Source: Chloroflexota bacterium
GTDB taxonomy: Bacteria > Chloroflexota > Anaerolineae > Anaerolineales > Villigracilaceae
Length of the DNA stretch: 63,161 bases
Direction of reading: 5' to 3'
Assembly: GCA_024434165.1 (NCBI GenBank)
Contig: QMIW01000009.1
Coordinates: forward strand, 1-63,161
In this document: positions 45,520 to 53,791 of the stretch, piece after piece
Numbering within the stretch: position 1 is the first letter of the stretch
Layout: each line of letters starts with the position of its first letter
Notes under the pieces: model-generated
Database searches by the model: none
The model's input: only the letters and a program-made list of their open reading frames with translations
Told to the model about the DNA's origin: nothing
Made by a program: the position numbers and the translations under genes

Positions 45520-45823
45520 TCCCCTCTGGCTTGACGGTTCTTTGTATCCCGACATGGAAGCTCCCAGCGGGTTGGACAGCCTATCGGAGCAGGTGGATTT
45601 CATTGCGCGTTTATGCGCTGCATGGGATTTTGGATTCCTCCCGAATACCGACACGGTCGCGGAAGTACGCAAGAGCGAGTGGAAAAATGCAATTGACGCT
45701 TGCCGCCTCCTGACATCCCCCGCTTACCACCTGCTGCGCCGCTGGCAGGGACTTCCGCGCCTTGAATATTTGGGACAGCAGCTTGCCTATATTCGTGACG
45801 ATCCGTGTTTGAATCATGTGTGA
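45512..45823 (+). CDS. Small protein overlapping the AbiEii-like gene
   Basis: A 103-residue protein whose ATG lies 8 bp inside the AbiEii-like gene, so both are translated together. The sequence is helical (LSEQVDFIARLCAAWDFGFL, WKNAIDACRLLTSPAYHLLRR) with no known motif. It is placed as a possible antitoxin or cofactor. Unknown family. Confidence 0.7.
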   Translation: MNNPLWLDGSLYPDMEAPSGLDSLSEQVDFIARLCAAWDFGFLPNTDTVAEVRKSEWKNAIDACRLLTSPAYHLLRRWQGLPRLEYLGQQLAYIRDDPCLNHV

Positions 45824-45848
45824 ACGACCGCTAAGCGGCATGAGGGCG

Positions 45849-45900
45849 GTACGGCAAGGTTTATATTGCATTGAAGGATGCGAAATGAATTTCGCGGTAT
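45849..45900. repeat. Folded intergenic repeat, copy C (short form)
   Basis: GTACGGC (45849-45855) pairs with GCGGTAT (45894-45900) with one mismatch; GGTTTAT (45858-45864) pairs with ATGAATT (45885-45891). The second arm of copies A and B is missing. A preceding CCGCTAAGCGGCATGA resembles the right half of copy A. Confidence 0.6.
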
Positions 45901-45907
45901 ATAAACG

Positions 45908-45943
45908 AACGAGTGGATGGTTTCAACCTCATCCACTCGTTTT
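45908..45943 (+). terminator. Rho-independent terminator
   Basis: A 12-bp perfect stem (AACGAGTGGATG / CATCCACTCGTT) with a 10-base loop, ending in TTTT. It closes the pstB3-AbiEii transcript before the converging phoU. Confidence 0.88.
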
Positions 45944-45946
45944 CAT

Positions 45947-45990
45947 CACTGACCACTGGTTACTGATCACTGGTTACTGATCACTACTCA
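45947..45990. repeat. Short-word array (ACTGGTTACTGATC type)
   Basis: CACTGACCACTGGTTACTG and ATCACTGGTTACTGATCAC repeat about two and a half times, ending at the phoU stop codon. Confidence 0.75.
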
Positions 45991-46677
45991 TTGCTTCTGA
46001 CTCTTCCAAAATTCATCGTCGCTGTTTTTGATCTCGCCGAGATCGCCCGTGGCGATGAAGATCGTCCGTTCGCAAATATTGGTCACGCGGTCTGCGACCC
46101 GTTCCAGGTTGTGCGCCACCCACAACAGCCAGTTGGCGCGTTCGATGTTCTTGGGGTCTTCGATGATGAACACCATCAACTCGCGGTAGATCTGATTGTA
46201 GAGCGCATCCACCTCGTCGTCTTCCATCGGGATGGTCTTTGCCGCCTCCACATCCTCGTTGACGAAGGCGGTCAGCGCGCGGTGGAGCATGTCCGCGCCT
46301 TTTTGCGCCATGCGCGGGATGTCAATCAACGGTTTGAGCAGTTTCTCGTCGCCCATGCGGACGTTGATGTTGGCGATGCCCTTGGCGTAATCGCCCATGC
46401 GCTCCAGTTCGGAGATGATCTCCATCGTGGAGGCGAGCAGGCGCAGGTCGTGCGCCATCGGCTGCTGGGTGGCGATCAGAATCATCAACTGGTTTTCGAT
46501 GGCGAACCGTTTCTTGTTGATCTCCTTGTCCTCGGCGATGATTTTTTCGGCGGCTTTGATGTCGCGTTTCTTCAACGCCTCCACCGAACCGATGATGGCA
46601 TGTTCCACCATGCTGCCGAGCAAAAGCACTTCGTCCTTCACCTGTTGAATGTCGCTCTCAAAAGTTTTTCGAATCAT
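45988..46677 (-). CDS. phoU: Phosphate transport regulator PhoU
   Basis: A 229-residue all-helical protein of two three-helix bundles. The repeated metal-binding motif appears as E-x-x-x-D in ISELERMGDYAKGIAN and HNLERVADRVTNICE. PhoU damps PhoR signalling and Pst uptake when phosphate is plentiful. It is the last gene of operon 2 (pstS-C-A-B-arsC-phoU). Confidence 0.95.
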   Translation of the reverse strand: MIRKTFESDIQQVKDEVLLLGSMVEHAIIGSVEALKKRDIKAAEKIIAEDKEINKKRFAIENQLMILIATQQPMAHDLRLLASTMEIISELERMGDYAKGIANINVRMGDEKLLKPLIDIPRMAQKGADMLHRALTAFVNEDVEAAKTIPMEDDEVDALYNQIYRELMVFIIEDPKNIERANWLLWVAHNLERVADRVTNICERTIFIATGDLGEIKNSDDEFWKSQKQ

Positions 46678-46719
46678 AAGACCTCTTGGCGTTGGTTGCG
46701 TTCATTTTACTACCTTCAA

Positions 46720-47169
46720 TCACATCTGACGATGGTCGCGCGGCGTGATGCCCTGTTCGGTCAGCCACAGGCGCAGGCGCCGCTCGATTTGGTCGCGCAC
46801 CTCTCGGGTCAGTGCGGGGCGGCGCTCGTCATCCGCTTTGGCGGGGTCGTCGAATCCCCAATGCTCGTGAGTCCCCATGTTCAAAAACACGGCGGGACAA
46901 TTCTCCTCGGCGTCGGCGCATACGGTGATGACGTGCGCGAAGACGGCTTTGCCGAGGTACTCCATGACGGATTTCGACCATTGACCTGAGATATCAATCC
47001 CGATCTCGCGCATCGCTTCCTGGACCTCGGGCAGGATTCTGCCCTTCGGTTCGGTGCCTGCGCTGAAAACGTCGAAGCGCTCTCCCGCCATCGCGCGGAG
47101 CAGTCCTTCCGCCATCTGGCTGCGCGCGGAGTTGCCCGTGCAAAGGAACAGGACTTTGGGTTTGTTCAT
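46720..47169 (-). CDS. arsC: Arsenate reductase, low-molecular-weight phosphatase type
   Basis: A 149-residue thioredoxin-coupled ArsC: the P-loop CTGNSARSQ (Cys10), VCADAEENCP with the second redox Cys, and the FDDPAK segment with the general-acid Asp. It reduces arsenate, which enters through Pst, to arsenite. Its place between pstB and phoU fits detoxification of co-imported arsenate. AAGGAG lies 6 bases before the ATG. No arsenite pump is in the window. Confidence 0.9.
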   Translation of the reverse strand: MNKPKVLFLCTGNSARSQMAEGLLRAMAGERFDVFSAGTEPKGRILPEVQEAMREIGIDISGQWSKSVMEYLGKAVFAHVITVCADAEENCPAVFLNMGTHEHWGFDDPAKADDERRPALTREVRDQIERRLRLWLTEQGITPRDHRQM

Positions 47170-47226
47170 GGTTGCTCCTTGGGTGACGTGTGTACTTGTC
47201 TACGTGCCTATGTGTATACATGTTAT

Positions 47227-48009
47227 TTACCCAAACCTCCCCGTCACATAATCTTCGGTGCGCCTGTCTTTGGGACGGGTGAAGATGGTCTTGGTTTCAT
47301 CGAATTCGATGACGCCGCCTGCGCGCGCATCGTCAATCATCATCATGGCAGTATAGTCGGAGGCGCGCGCCGCCTGCTGCATGTTGTGCGTGACGATGAT
47401 GATCGTGTAATTCCTCTTGAGTTCCTGCATCAATTCCTCGATGCGCAGGGTGGAGATGGGATCGAGCGCCGAGGCGGGTTCGTCCATCAAAATGATCTCA
47501 GGCTGGATGGCGATGGCGCGCGCGATGCACAGGCGCTGCTGCTGCCCGCCCGAAAGGGCGTACGCGCTTTGATGAAGTTTATCTTTCACTTCATCCCACA
47601 ACGCCGCGCCGCGCAGGGATTGTTCGACGAGTTCATCCATATCCCCTTTGAAGCCATTGATGCGCGCGCCCCAGGCGATGTTTTCATAAATGGACTTGGG
47701 AAAGGGATTCGGCTTTTGAAACACCATGCCGATCTTGCGGCGCACTTCCACGGGATCAATGTTTTTGCCGTAGAGGTTTTCCCCGTGCAGAAGCAAATCG
47801 CCTGTGATGCGGCAGTTCGGCACGAAGTCGTTCATGCGGTTGAAGGCGCGCAGGAGCGTGGATTTGCCGCACCCCGAAGGACCGATGATGGCGGTGATTT
47901 TTTGTTTTTCGATCTTCATGTTCACGCCTTTGACCGCCGTGAAATTGCCGTAATGGATCGAGAGGTTGTTTGATTCGATGGAGTAGGAGGGAGTTTGTGA
48001 GTTTGTCAT
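47227..48009 (-). CDS. pstB: Phosphate ABC transporter ATPase PstB (operon 2)
   Basis: A 260-residue, fully canonical Pst[49 protein letters not shown] and [12 protein letters not shown], ending [18 protein letters not shown] array separates it from pstA2; a TGTACTTGTCTACGTG word run (47189-47222) lies between it and arsC. Confidence 0.96.
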   Translation of the reverse strand: MTNSQTPSYSIESNNLSIHYGNFTAVKGVNMKIEKQKITAIIGPSGCGKSTLLRAFNRMNDFVPNCRITGDLLLHGENLYGKNIDPVEVRRKIGMVFQKPNPFPKSIYENIAWGARINGFKGDMDELVEQSLRGAALWDEVKDKLHQSAYALSGGQQQRLCIARAIAIQPEIILMDEPASALDPISTLRIEELMQELKRNYTIIIVTHNMQQAARASDYTAMMMIDDARAGGVIEFDETKTIFTRPKDRRTEDYVTGRFG

Positions 48010-48022
48010 ATTCAATTTCCTG

Positions 48023-48100
48023 TGACGACGATGGACGATTGACGATGGACCATTGACGATCTTTTGCCGTCCATCGTCTGTGGTCAATGGTCTATCGTCT
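48023..48100. repeat. GACGATGG-type inverted array
   Basis: GACGATGGACGATTGACG and ATGGACCATTGACGAT pair with GTCCATCGTC, TCAATGGTC and TATCGTC further right. The TAG stop of pstA2 is within it. Confidence 0.85.
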
Positions 48101-49327
48101 AACCTGATGGCGATTGCGCAGCAGGATTGCCGAAGCGTTCAAGGTGAGCAGCAAGATCAAAAGCACAATAATTGCCGCCGCCGCAATGGCGTGAAATTCG
48201 GATTGCGCGCGCGTCGTCCACTGGTAGATTTGAATCGGCAGGGCGGTGAATTTCGAGAAGGGTCCCTCTGGGTCAAGACTGATGAAAGTGGACGCGCCCA
48301 CCACGATGAGCGGGGCGGTCTCGCCGAGCGCGCGCGAGATGGCGAGGATGCTTCCCGTCAGAATGCCTGGGAGCGCATTCGGCAGAACGTGATGCCAAAC
48401 GGTCTGCCAGCGCGTCGCGCCCACGCCGAAGGCTGCCAGCCGAAGCGAATCTGGCACTGCCTTGATGGCTTCCTGTGCGTTGATGATGATGAGCGGCAGG
48501 ACGAGGATGCCCATCGTCAAGCCCGCCGAGAGGATGGTGCGCCCGTTGGAATCGGTCACGCCGAACATCGCGCCGCTGGTGAGCGGCTCCAGCGTGCGGA
48601 CGAAAACCGCCAGACCCAGCATTCCATACACAATGCTCGGCACGCCCGCCAGGTTGTTGATATTGGTTTGAATCAGGCTGGTGAGCCAGTTTTTCGGCGC
48701 ATATTCCTGAAGGTAGATCGCCGCGCCCGTGCCGATGGGCAGGGCGAAGAAGATGGCGATTCCCACCAGCCACAGCGACCCCAGAACCGCCGTGCGGACT
48801 CCCGCAAACTCCGCCCGCGAAGACATGGGAGCGACCAAAAACTGCGGCGTGAGCCAGGAACGGAATTCCAAAATGGCGTTTGGATATTTCTCCGCCGCCT
48901 CCGCGCGAATCTCCGCGCCGCGCAGCATGGACTCGGTCAGGCTCCACGTGCCTTTGGTGTCAATCCGCACGAGGCGTTCGAGGAAGAGATTCATCAGGTC
49001 GGCTTGGGAGCGTTTCTCCATTGGCTGTTCATTATCGAGTTTGTTATATGCGCCCGAAGAAAGATTCGTTTTGAGGATGATGAGCAATTCTTCTTTCGTC
49101 AGTTCGTCCACAGGTGTGGATGTAAATTCAGCGGGGTTGTCTTTGTATTCGTAGGCGATGTAGCCGAACGCCCCATCCACCACGTTGTAGAGCAGGGCGG
49201 TGAGGGCAAGGATGGCGGTCAACAAAGCCGAAAGGAAGAGAAACTGCCAGATGGCGGCAGTACGGTATCGGGTCCGCAAAGAGGCGTGGAAGTCAGAGCC
49301 TTCGGGGAAGTGGTCGTGTGGGTTCAT
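48092..49327 (-). CDS. pstA: Phosphate ABC transporter permease PstA (operon 2)
   Basis: A 411-residue PstA, about 125 residues longer than the copy in operon 1. The extra part lies between helix 1 (about 28-50) and the core (from ~165) and includes [20 protein letters not shown] and [16 protein letters not shown], probably an extracytoplasmic domain. The core has the usual [25 protein letters not shown] coupling region and [16 protein letters not shown]. Confidence 0.94.
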   Translation of the reverse strand: MNPHDHFPEGSDFHASLRTRYRTAAIWQFLFLSALLTAILALTALLYNVVDGAFGYIAYEYKDNPAEFTSTPVDELTKEELLIILKTNLSSGAYNKLDNEQPMEKRSQADLMNLFLERLVRIDTKGTWSLTESMLRGAEIRAEAAEKYPNAILEFRSWLTPQFLVAPMSSRAEFAGVRTAVLGSLWLVGIAIFFALPIGTGAAIYLQEYAPKNWLTSLIQTNINNLAGVPSIVYGMLGLAVFVRTLEPLTSGAMFGVTDSNGRTILSAGLTMGILVLPLIIINAQEAIKAVPDSLRLAAFGVGATRWQTVWHHVLPNALPGILTGSILAISRALGETAPLIVVGASTFISLDPEGPFSKFTALPIQIYQWTTRAQSEFHAIAAAAIIVLLILLLTLNASAILLRNRHQVRR

Positions 49328-49338
49328 GGTGTTTGGTA

Positions 49339-49457
49339 ATAGGTAAACACGTAGACACGTAAACAGGTAAACACGTAAGCATGTAAACTGGTAGATACGT
49401 AGACTTGTGTACCTGTGTACCTGCCTACTTGTATACCTGTATACCTGCCTGCCTACT
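49339..49457. repeat. Short-word inverted array (GTAAACACGTAGACAC type)
   Basis: The left half repeats GTAAACACGTAGACACG, AAACAGGTAAACACG; the right half repeats GTGTACCTGTGTACCTG, CCTACTTGTATACCTG, so the halves pair imperfectly. It fills the gap between pstC2 and pstA2, and the pstC2 TAG stop lies at its edge. A small relative is at 47189-47222. Confidence 0.82.
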
Positions 49458-50358
49458 CATACCTCTCCCTAAATCTATTTACAACCCATTGACTCACCAA
49501 ATTCAACGCCAGCGTCACGAGGAACAGCATCAGCGCGATGGCAAACAGGCTGGTGTAGTCAATGGAATTGTAGGAGAGGTCGCCGCCGCTGATGCGTGCA
49601 ATGTGACCCGTCATCGTTTCGGCGGCTTGCAGCGGGTTGAAGGTGAAGTTGGGTCCCGCGCCCGAAGCGACGGCAACGATCATCGTCTCGCCGACGGCGC
49701 GCGAAATGCCAACGATGACCGCCGCGCCAATGCCAGACAGGGCGGCTGGGACGACGATCTGCAAACTGGTCTCCAATTTGGTGGCGCCCATGGCGTAGGC
49801 GGCTTCGCGCAGGGAACGCGGCACGGCGCTGAGCGCGTCTTCGCTCATCGAAGAGATGAGCGGCAGAATCATGACGCCCATCACCATCCCTGCCGAGAGC
49901 ATGTTGTAAACTTGAATGTTATCGCCAAAGATATTCTTCAAAATCGGCGTGACAAACAGCAGCGCGAAGTAACCGTACACCACCGTGGGAATGCCAGCAA
50001 GGATTTCGAGAATCGGTTTGAGGATTCCGCGCGCTTTGGGAGAGGCGTATTCGCTCAGGTAAACGGCGGATGCCAGCCCAAGCGGAAGGGCGATGGAGAT
50101 GGCGATGGCGCTCGTGGTCAGCGTGGCAGAGACCAGCGCCCAAATGCCAAATTCGCCGATGCCTGGCTGCCATTTGGCGGTTCCCAGAAATTTCGCCAGC
50201 GTCACATCGGGATTGTTGAAGAACAACATCGCTTCCTTGCCCAGTTCGTACACAATGGCAATCGTGGTGAAAATGGACAAAATCCCTGCGAGAAACAGCA
50301 GGGCTTGGATGATGCTTTCACCGACGCGCGATTTTTTTCTGAGGTTGATCTGATTCAT
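49453..50358 (-). CDS. pstC: Phosphate ABC transporter permease PstC (operon 2)
   Basis: A 301-residue permease with six helices; [26 protein letters not shown] is the coupling region (read [24 protein letters not shown]), and [18 protein letters not shown] is typical of PstC. The ATG at 50358 follows the GACGATGG array; upstream codons in frame are array sequence. Confidence 0.95.
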   Translation of the reverse strand: MNQINLRKKSRVGESIIQALLFLAGILSIFTTIAIVYELGKEAMLFFNNPDVTLAKFLGTAKWQPGIGEFGIWALVSATLTTSAIAISIALPLGLASAVYLSEYASPKARGILKPILEILAGIPTVVYGYFALLFVTPILKNIFGDNIQVYNMLSAGMVMGVMILPLISSMSEDALSAVPRSLREAAYAMGATKLETSLQIVVPAALSGIGAAVIVGISRAVGETMIVAVASGAGPNFTFNPLQAAETMTGHIARISGGDLSYNSIDYTSLFAIALMLFLVTLALNLVSQWVVNRFRERYE

Positions 50359-50371
50359 ACTTAACAATGTT

Positions 50372-50461
50372 TGACCACAGACGATGGACGACAGACCATT
50401 GAAGATCCACACTTGCACCTGGCGCAAGTGCATCGTCCATTGTCTGTGGTCTATCGTCTAT
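50372..50461. repeat. GACGATGG-type inverted array
   Basis: GACCACAGACGATGGACG on the left pairs with CGTCCATTGTCTGTGGTC on the right, around an inner CACTTGCACC-TGGC-GCAAGTG hairpin. The TAG stop of pstS2 is inside (50460-50458). It separates pstS2 from pstC2 and could adjust their expression ratio. Confidence 0.87.
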
Positions 50462-51477
50462 TTGCCAGTGGCTGTCTTCCAGGCTTCCAGCGCGGCATCG
50501 AGGTCCGCGGCGGGGGCGGGGAAGTAGCCCACGTCGGTGATGTTGTCGTTAACGTTCGTGAGGTAGAAGTAGATGAACGCGGCGACCTGCGGCTTCTCCT
50601 GCATGATCTTCGCATCGGAGTAGATGAAGAGCGGGCGGGCGAGCGGGTAGGTGCCGTTATCAACATCTTCCTGGTTGGGCGCGACGCCTTCGATGTTGAG
50701 CGCCTTCAACGCGCCCTGATTCTCCATGTAGTAGGCGTAACCGAAGTAGCCAATGGCATACGGGCTGCCTTCCACACCCTGCACGAGGACGTTGTCATCT
50801 TCGGAGAACTGTGCGCCTTCGAGCCCGAGCAGCGCCTCTTCGCCGCCGAAGTCTTCCATCACTTCTTCGACGAAGTAATCGAACGTGCCGCTGTCTGCGC
50901 CGGGGGAATAGACCTGAATCGCTTCGGCAGGGAAGGACGGGTCAACCTGATCCCAGGTCGTGACCGCGCCGGAGAAGATCTGCCCGAGCTGTACCAGCGT
51001 GAGGCTGGTGACAAAATCATTGTCCGCGCTCACCACCACAGCCAGGGCGTCCGTGCCGACGCGGAATTCAATCGGTTCGCGCCCAATGGACTGGCAGGCG
51101 GCAACTTCTTCCTCTTTGATGGGGCGGGAGGCGTTGGCAATGTCGGTCTCTCCGGCTTCGCAAAAGCGTTCAAAGCCTGCGCCGGAACCAATGCTGTCCA
51201 CGGTGATGTTGCCGGTATAACCTTCTTGTTGGAACAACTCCGCCATGCGCTCCGAGAGCGGGAAGACGGTGGATGACCCGGCGGTAATCACATCGCCGGT
51301 CACTGCATCGGGCGCGTACATTGCCATCGGGTTTTCAGGGGCGGCGGGTTCTTCGGTGGCGGTCGCGGCGGCTGGCGCTTCGGTGGCAGACACATCCGAC
51401 GGCTGGCCGCCGCAAGCGGCAAGCGTAAAACTCAGCGCCGCCAAAACGAAAACAAACGATCGAACAAATTTGGACAT
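50458..51477 (-). CDS. pstS: Phosphate-binding lipoprotein PstS (operon 2)
   Basis: A 339-residue lipoprotein (lipobox TLAAC) with an Ala/Thr/Glu-rich spacer. Phosphate-binding segments: ITAGSSTVFPLSERMAELFQ, DSIGSGAGFERFCEAGETD (as pieces IGSGAGFERF, ADIANASRP-like DIANASRPIKEEE) and SPGADSGTFDYFVEE. AGGAG lies 9 bases before the ATG. First gene of operon 2, preceded by a Pho-type box. Confidence 0.95.
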   Translation of the reverse strand: MSKFVRSFVFVLAALSFTLAACGGQPSDVSATEAPAAATATEEPAAPENPMAMYAPDAVTGDVITAGSSTVFPLSERMAELFQQEGYTGNITVDSIGSGAGFERFCEAGETDIANASRPIKEEEVAACQSIGREPIEFRVGTDALAVVVSADNDFVTSLTLVQLGQIFSGAVTTWDQVDPSFPAEAIQVYSPGADSGTFDYFVEEVMEDFGGEEALLGLEGAQFSEDDNVLVQGVEGSPYAIGYFGYAYYMENQGALKALNIEGVAPNQEDVDNGTYPLARPLFIYSDAKIMQEKPQVAAFIYFYLTNVNDNITDVGYFPAPAADLDAALEAWKTATGK

Positions 51478-51550
51478 TCTCTTAATCTCCTTTGAATTTT
51501 TCTACGCCCGTGATGGTATCAAGTCGCTTTTAAAGTCAAGGGAAGGATGG

Positions 51551-51568
51551 GTTAACATCTTGTTAAGA
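51551..51568 (-). promoter_or_regulatory. Pho-type box upstream of pstS2
   Basis: On the minus strand the site reads TTAACA-AGATG-TTAACC after TCT; the halves repeat every 11 bp, as in PhoP/PhoB boxes of the TTHACA-N5-TTHACA form. TTGACT (51539-51534) and TACCAT lie closer to the gene as possible core promoter parts. Because GTTAACA is nearly palindromic, the site also reads on the plus strand toward manA. Confidence 0.68.
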
Positions 51569-51570
51569 AC

Positions 51571-51622
51571 GACGATGGACGATTGACCATTGACCATCGT
51601 CCATCGTCTATCGTCTATCGTC
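51571..51622. repeat. GACGATGG-type inverted array
   Basis: GACGATGGACGATTGACC and ATTGACC are answered by ATCGTCCATCGTC and TATCGTC. It lies between the divergent pstS2 and manA, so it cannot be only a terminator. Confidence 0.82.
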
Positions 51623-51640
51623 CTCAGTTACAATTGCTCC

Positions 51641-52588
51641 ATGAACAAATCCCCTTTCTTCCTCATTCCCGAATATCGAGATTATGTTTGGGGAGGATCG
51701 AGGCTCCGCCCGGAAGTTGTTCCCACCGCCGAGGCATGGATCATCTATGCCGGAAATCGCATCAAAACCGGACCTTATGCCGGGCGCGCCCTCTCCGACC
51801 TTTCTCTCGCATTCGGCGCGGACCTGCTTGGCGCGCGTGCATACGCTCAAACAGGGAATCGTTTTCCCGTTTTGGTGAAGATTTTGGACTGCGCGCAATG
51901 GCTGTCATTGCAGGTCCATCCCAATGACGAGCAGGCGCAGCAATTGGAGGGCGGGGGTTTCTTCGGCAAGACCGAAGCCTGGCACGTGCTGGAAGCCGAG
52001 CCAAATGCCCAATTGATCGCGGGCGTCAAGCCGAATGTTTCCCCCGAACAATTGACCGCCGCAATTCAAAGCAGGAGCGAAGCCGTTTTGGATGTGGTGC
52101 AAATGCTGGAAGTGCAGGCGGGCGACACGCTCTTCATGAATCCCGGCACCATCCACGCGCTGGGACCGGGGTTGCTTATCTACGAAATCCAGCAAACCTC
52201 CGACATCACCTACCGCGTCTATGATTGGGGACGCCCCGAAACCGAAAAGCGCAGGCTGCACATCGAAAAGGCGATTGAGGTTGTCAATCCAAACGCAGCA
52301 TCGCTGGTCGTCAAGCCGCCGCAGATGAACGATGGCGAAGTAACGACGCTGACGCAATGTCAGTATTTCAATTTGGATGCGATTCGGGTCGAGGAAAAAA
52401 CCGTCAGCCTGGATACGAGGGGAGAATCCTTTCACGGGTTGACCGTGATCGAGGGGCAGGTGCAGGTTTCGGCGGAGTCGGAGGCGTTCGTCTTGAACAA
52501 GTTCGATACGCTCCTCATGCCCGCCTGCTGCGGAGCGTATCAAATCCAGCCGTTGGTGAAAAGCCGGGTATTGAAAGCCAGCGTGTAG
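51641..52588 (+). CDS. manA: Mannose-6-phosphate isomerase, class I
   Basis: A 315-residue cupin isomerase interconverting fructose 6-phosphate and mannose 6-phosphate. Zinc-site segments are LQVHPNDEQA, TEAWHVLE and GTIHALGPG, with YEIQQTSDITYRVYDWGR following, the family hallmark. The ATG at 51641 is the first in frame outside the GACGATGG array; no ribosome-binding site is evident. It is divergent from pstS2. Confidence 0.93.
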   Translation: MNKSPFFLIPEYRDYVWGGSRLRPEVVPTAEAWIIYAGNRIKTGPYAGRALSDLSLAFGADLLGARAYAQTGNRFPVLVKILDCAQWLSLQVHPNDEQAQQLEGGGFFGKTEAWHVLEAEPNAQLIAGVKPNVSPEQLTAAIQSRSEAVLDVVQMLEVQAGDTLFMNPGTIHALGPGLLIYEIQQTSDITYRVYDWGRPETEKRRLHIEKAIEVVNPNAASLVVKPPQMNDGEVTTLTQCQYFNLDAIRVEEKTVSLDTRGESFHGLTVIEGQVQVSAESEAFVLNKFDTLLMPACCGAYQIQPLVKSRVLKASV

Positions 52589-52600
52589 CGGGCGGGATGT

Positions 52601-53311
52601 TTACGCGCGCGCCAGCCCGGTCATGCGGAGGAAAGCGCTTGCCAGATAACGAAATCCCCAACTGCCAAGCACACGCAGGGCGCTCCATTCCTTCATTTTG
52701 CGCACGCGGGTGGTGCGTTCGCGCAGGGCTTTGAGCAGTTCGGCGGCAGATGTGCCGGGGAACTCCGTCGCTCCAAAGCCGATGGTATCCACGATGTGCG
52801 CGTCGCTGCTGCCGGTTTGGGCGATGTTCAAACCGTTGGCGAAGATGCGCGCATAGTGATTGCTCAGGCGGTCAATGGCGGTGCCGTTGTAGGTTTCGAT
52901 TCCGACCAGCGCCTTTTTCGCAAGCGGGTGTTTCAAGGCTTTGAGGATCGAGCCGGGGGTGAGGCTCTTCATGCCCATGCCGCCCGCCATGGGGTGTGCG
53001 GCGATCGCCACGCCGCCCCGTTCGCGCACGCGCAAAAGGGTTTCGATGAGCGAAAGACCGGGTTCGATCTTTTCGGTGATGGACAACGCCAGCAGGTCGC
53101 CTTCGGCGGTGGTGATTTCGATTCCGGGGATCACTTCCACGTCGTAGTGAGAGGCGAGGCGCGCCGCTTCCAGCGCGCCGGCGATCTCGTCGTGGTCGGT
53201 AATGGCGATGACGTTCAATCCGATTTCGTGCGCACGCCGCAATACTTCAGAGACGGAGGCTGTGCCGTCGTAACTGTAGGCGGTGTGCAAGTGCAGGTCT
53301 GCGAGTCCCAT
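52601..53311 (-). CDS. PHP-domain phosphoesterase
   Basis: A 236-residue PHP protein of the type related to histidinol phosphatase and RNase AM/TrpH. Metal ligands sit in DLHLHTAYSYDG, ITDHDEIAG, GIEITT, AAHPMAGG and GSSDAHIVD. It probably removes phosphate from a nucleotide or sugar 5' end; the substrate is open. It converges with manA. Confidence 0.9.
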   Translation of the reverse strand: MGLADLHLHTAYSYDGTASVSEVLRRAHEIGLNVIAITDHDEIAGALEAARLASHYDVEVIPGIEITTAEGDLLALSITEKIEPGLSLIETLLRVRERGGVAIAAHPMAGGMGMKSLTPGSILKALKHPLAKKALVGIETYNGTAIDRLSNHYARIFANGLNIAQTGSSDAHIVDTIGFGATEFPGTSAAELLKALRERTTRVRKMKEWSALRVLGSWGFRYLASAFLRMTGLARA

Positions 53312-53491
53312 GAGATGCTCCGTTTCTCTCTTCGTTAGACCTTAAATACGCGAATAAGTTTCATTTTGTTTCAGTGTAGCGGATTGATGTTAAGACCGCT
53401 TGAAGGGTTTGAGTCTTTCCTGTTAACTCACCCTGTGCGGTGGGGGCGGCCCTGTGAATTGGAGAAGCAGCAGGCTCTGCAATTAAAGGTT

Positions 53492-53515
53492 CCACCCGCT
53501 GCGGTGAGCGGGTGG
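53492..53515 (-). terminator. Hairpin terminator after the small membrane gene
   Basis: A 9-bp stem (CCACCCGCT / AGCGGGTGG) with a 6-base loop. On the minus strand it follows the stop at 53550 and is trailed by AACCTTT. The rest of 53312-53549 shows no gene. Confidence 0.7.
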
Positions 53516-53549
53516 AGTAAAGAAGGAGGAGAAGGAAGAATGAAAAAAA

Positions 53550-53708
53550 TTACGCTCGTTTCGAGAGCCTTTCCGGCGTTTTGACGACCTCCGGGACGAG
53601 GCTTTCCCGCCAGAGTTTTTGGAGGAACTCGCGGCGCTTGAGCGAAGCGTCAATCCCAAAGATGGTCAGGAGGGAAAGGAATAAAACGAAGGCGGTAATC
53701 GTTTCCAT
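53550..53708 (-). CDS. Small membrane protein between PHP gene and phoR
   Basis: A 52-residue protein: one membrane helix (METITAFVLFLSLLTIFGI), then a basic and acidic tail (SLKRREFLQKLWRESLVP). The start could instead be an ATG ten codons upstream. A Pho-type box lies 44 bp before the preferred start and a terminator follows its stop, so it looks like a small Pho-regulated gene. No family is recognised. Confidence 0.55.
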   Translation of the reverse strand: METITAFVLFLSLLTIFGIDASLKRREFLQKLWRESLVPEVVKTPERLSKRA

Positions 53709-53751
53709 GCTTGTATGATACAGCAAATCGTTCCCCATGCACTTAAGAACC

Positions 53752-53769
53752 GGTTAACAACCGGTAAAC
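53752..53769 (-). promoter_or_regulatory. Pho-type box upstream of the small membrane gene
   Basis: Minus strand TTTACC-GGTTG-TTAACC with an 11-bp period. TATCAT at 53719-53714 could be the -10 hexamer. Confidence 0.55.
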
Positions 53770-53791
53770 ATGTTTGAAAGGTTTCATGAAT

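Noticed and set aside
49339-49457. Possible CRISPR array
   Set aside because: Units are 7-14 bp, imperfect and without spacers of constant size; no cas genes are near.
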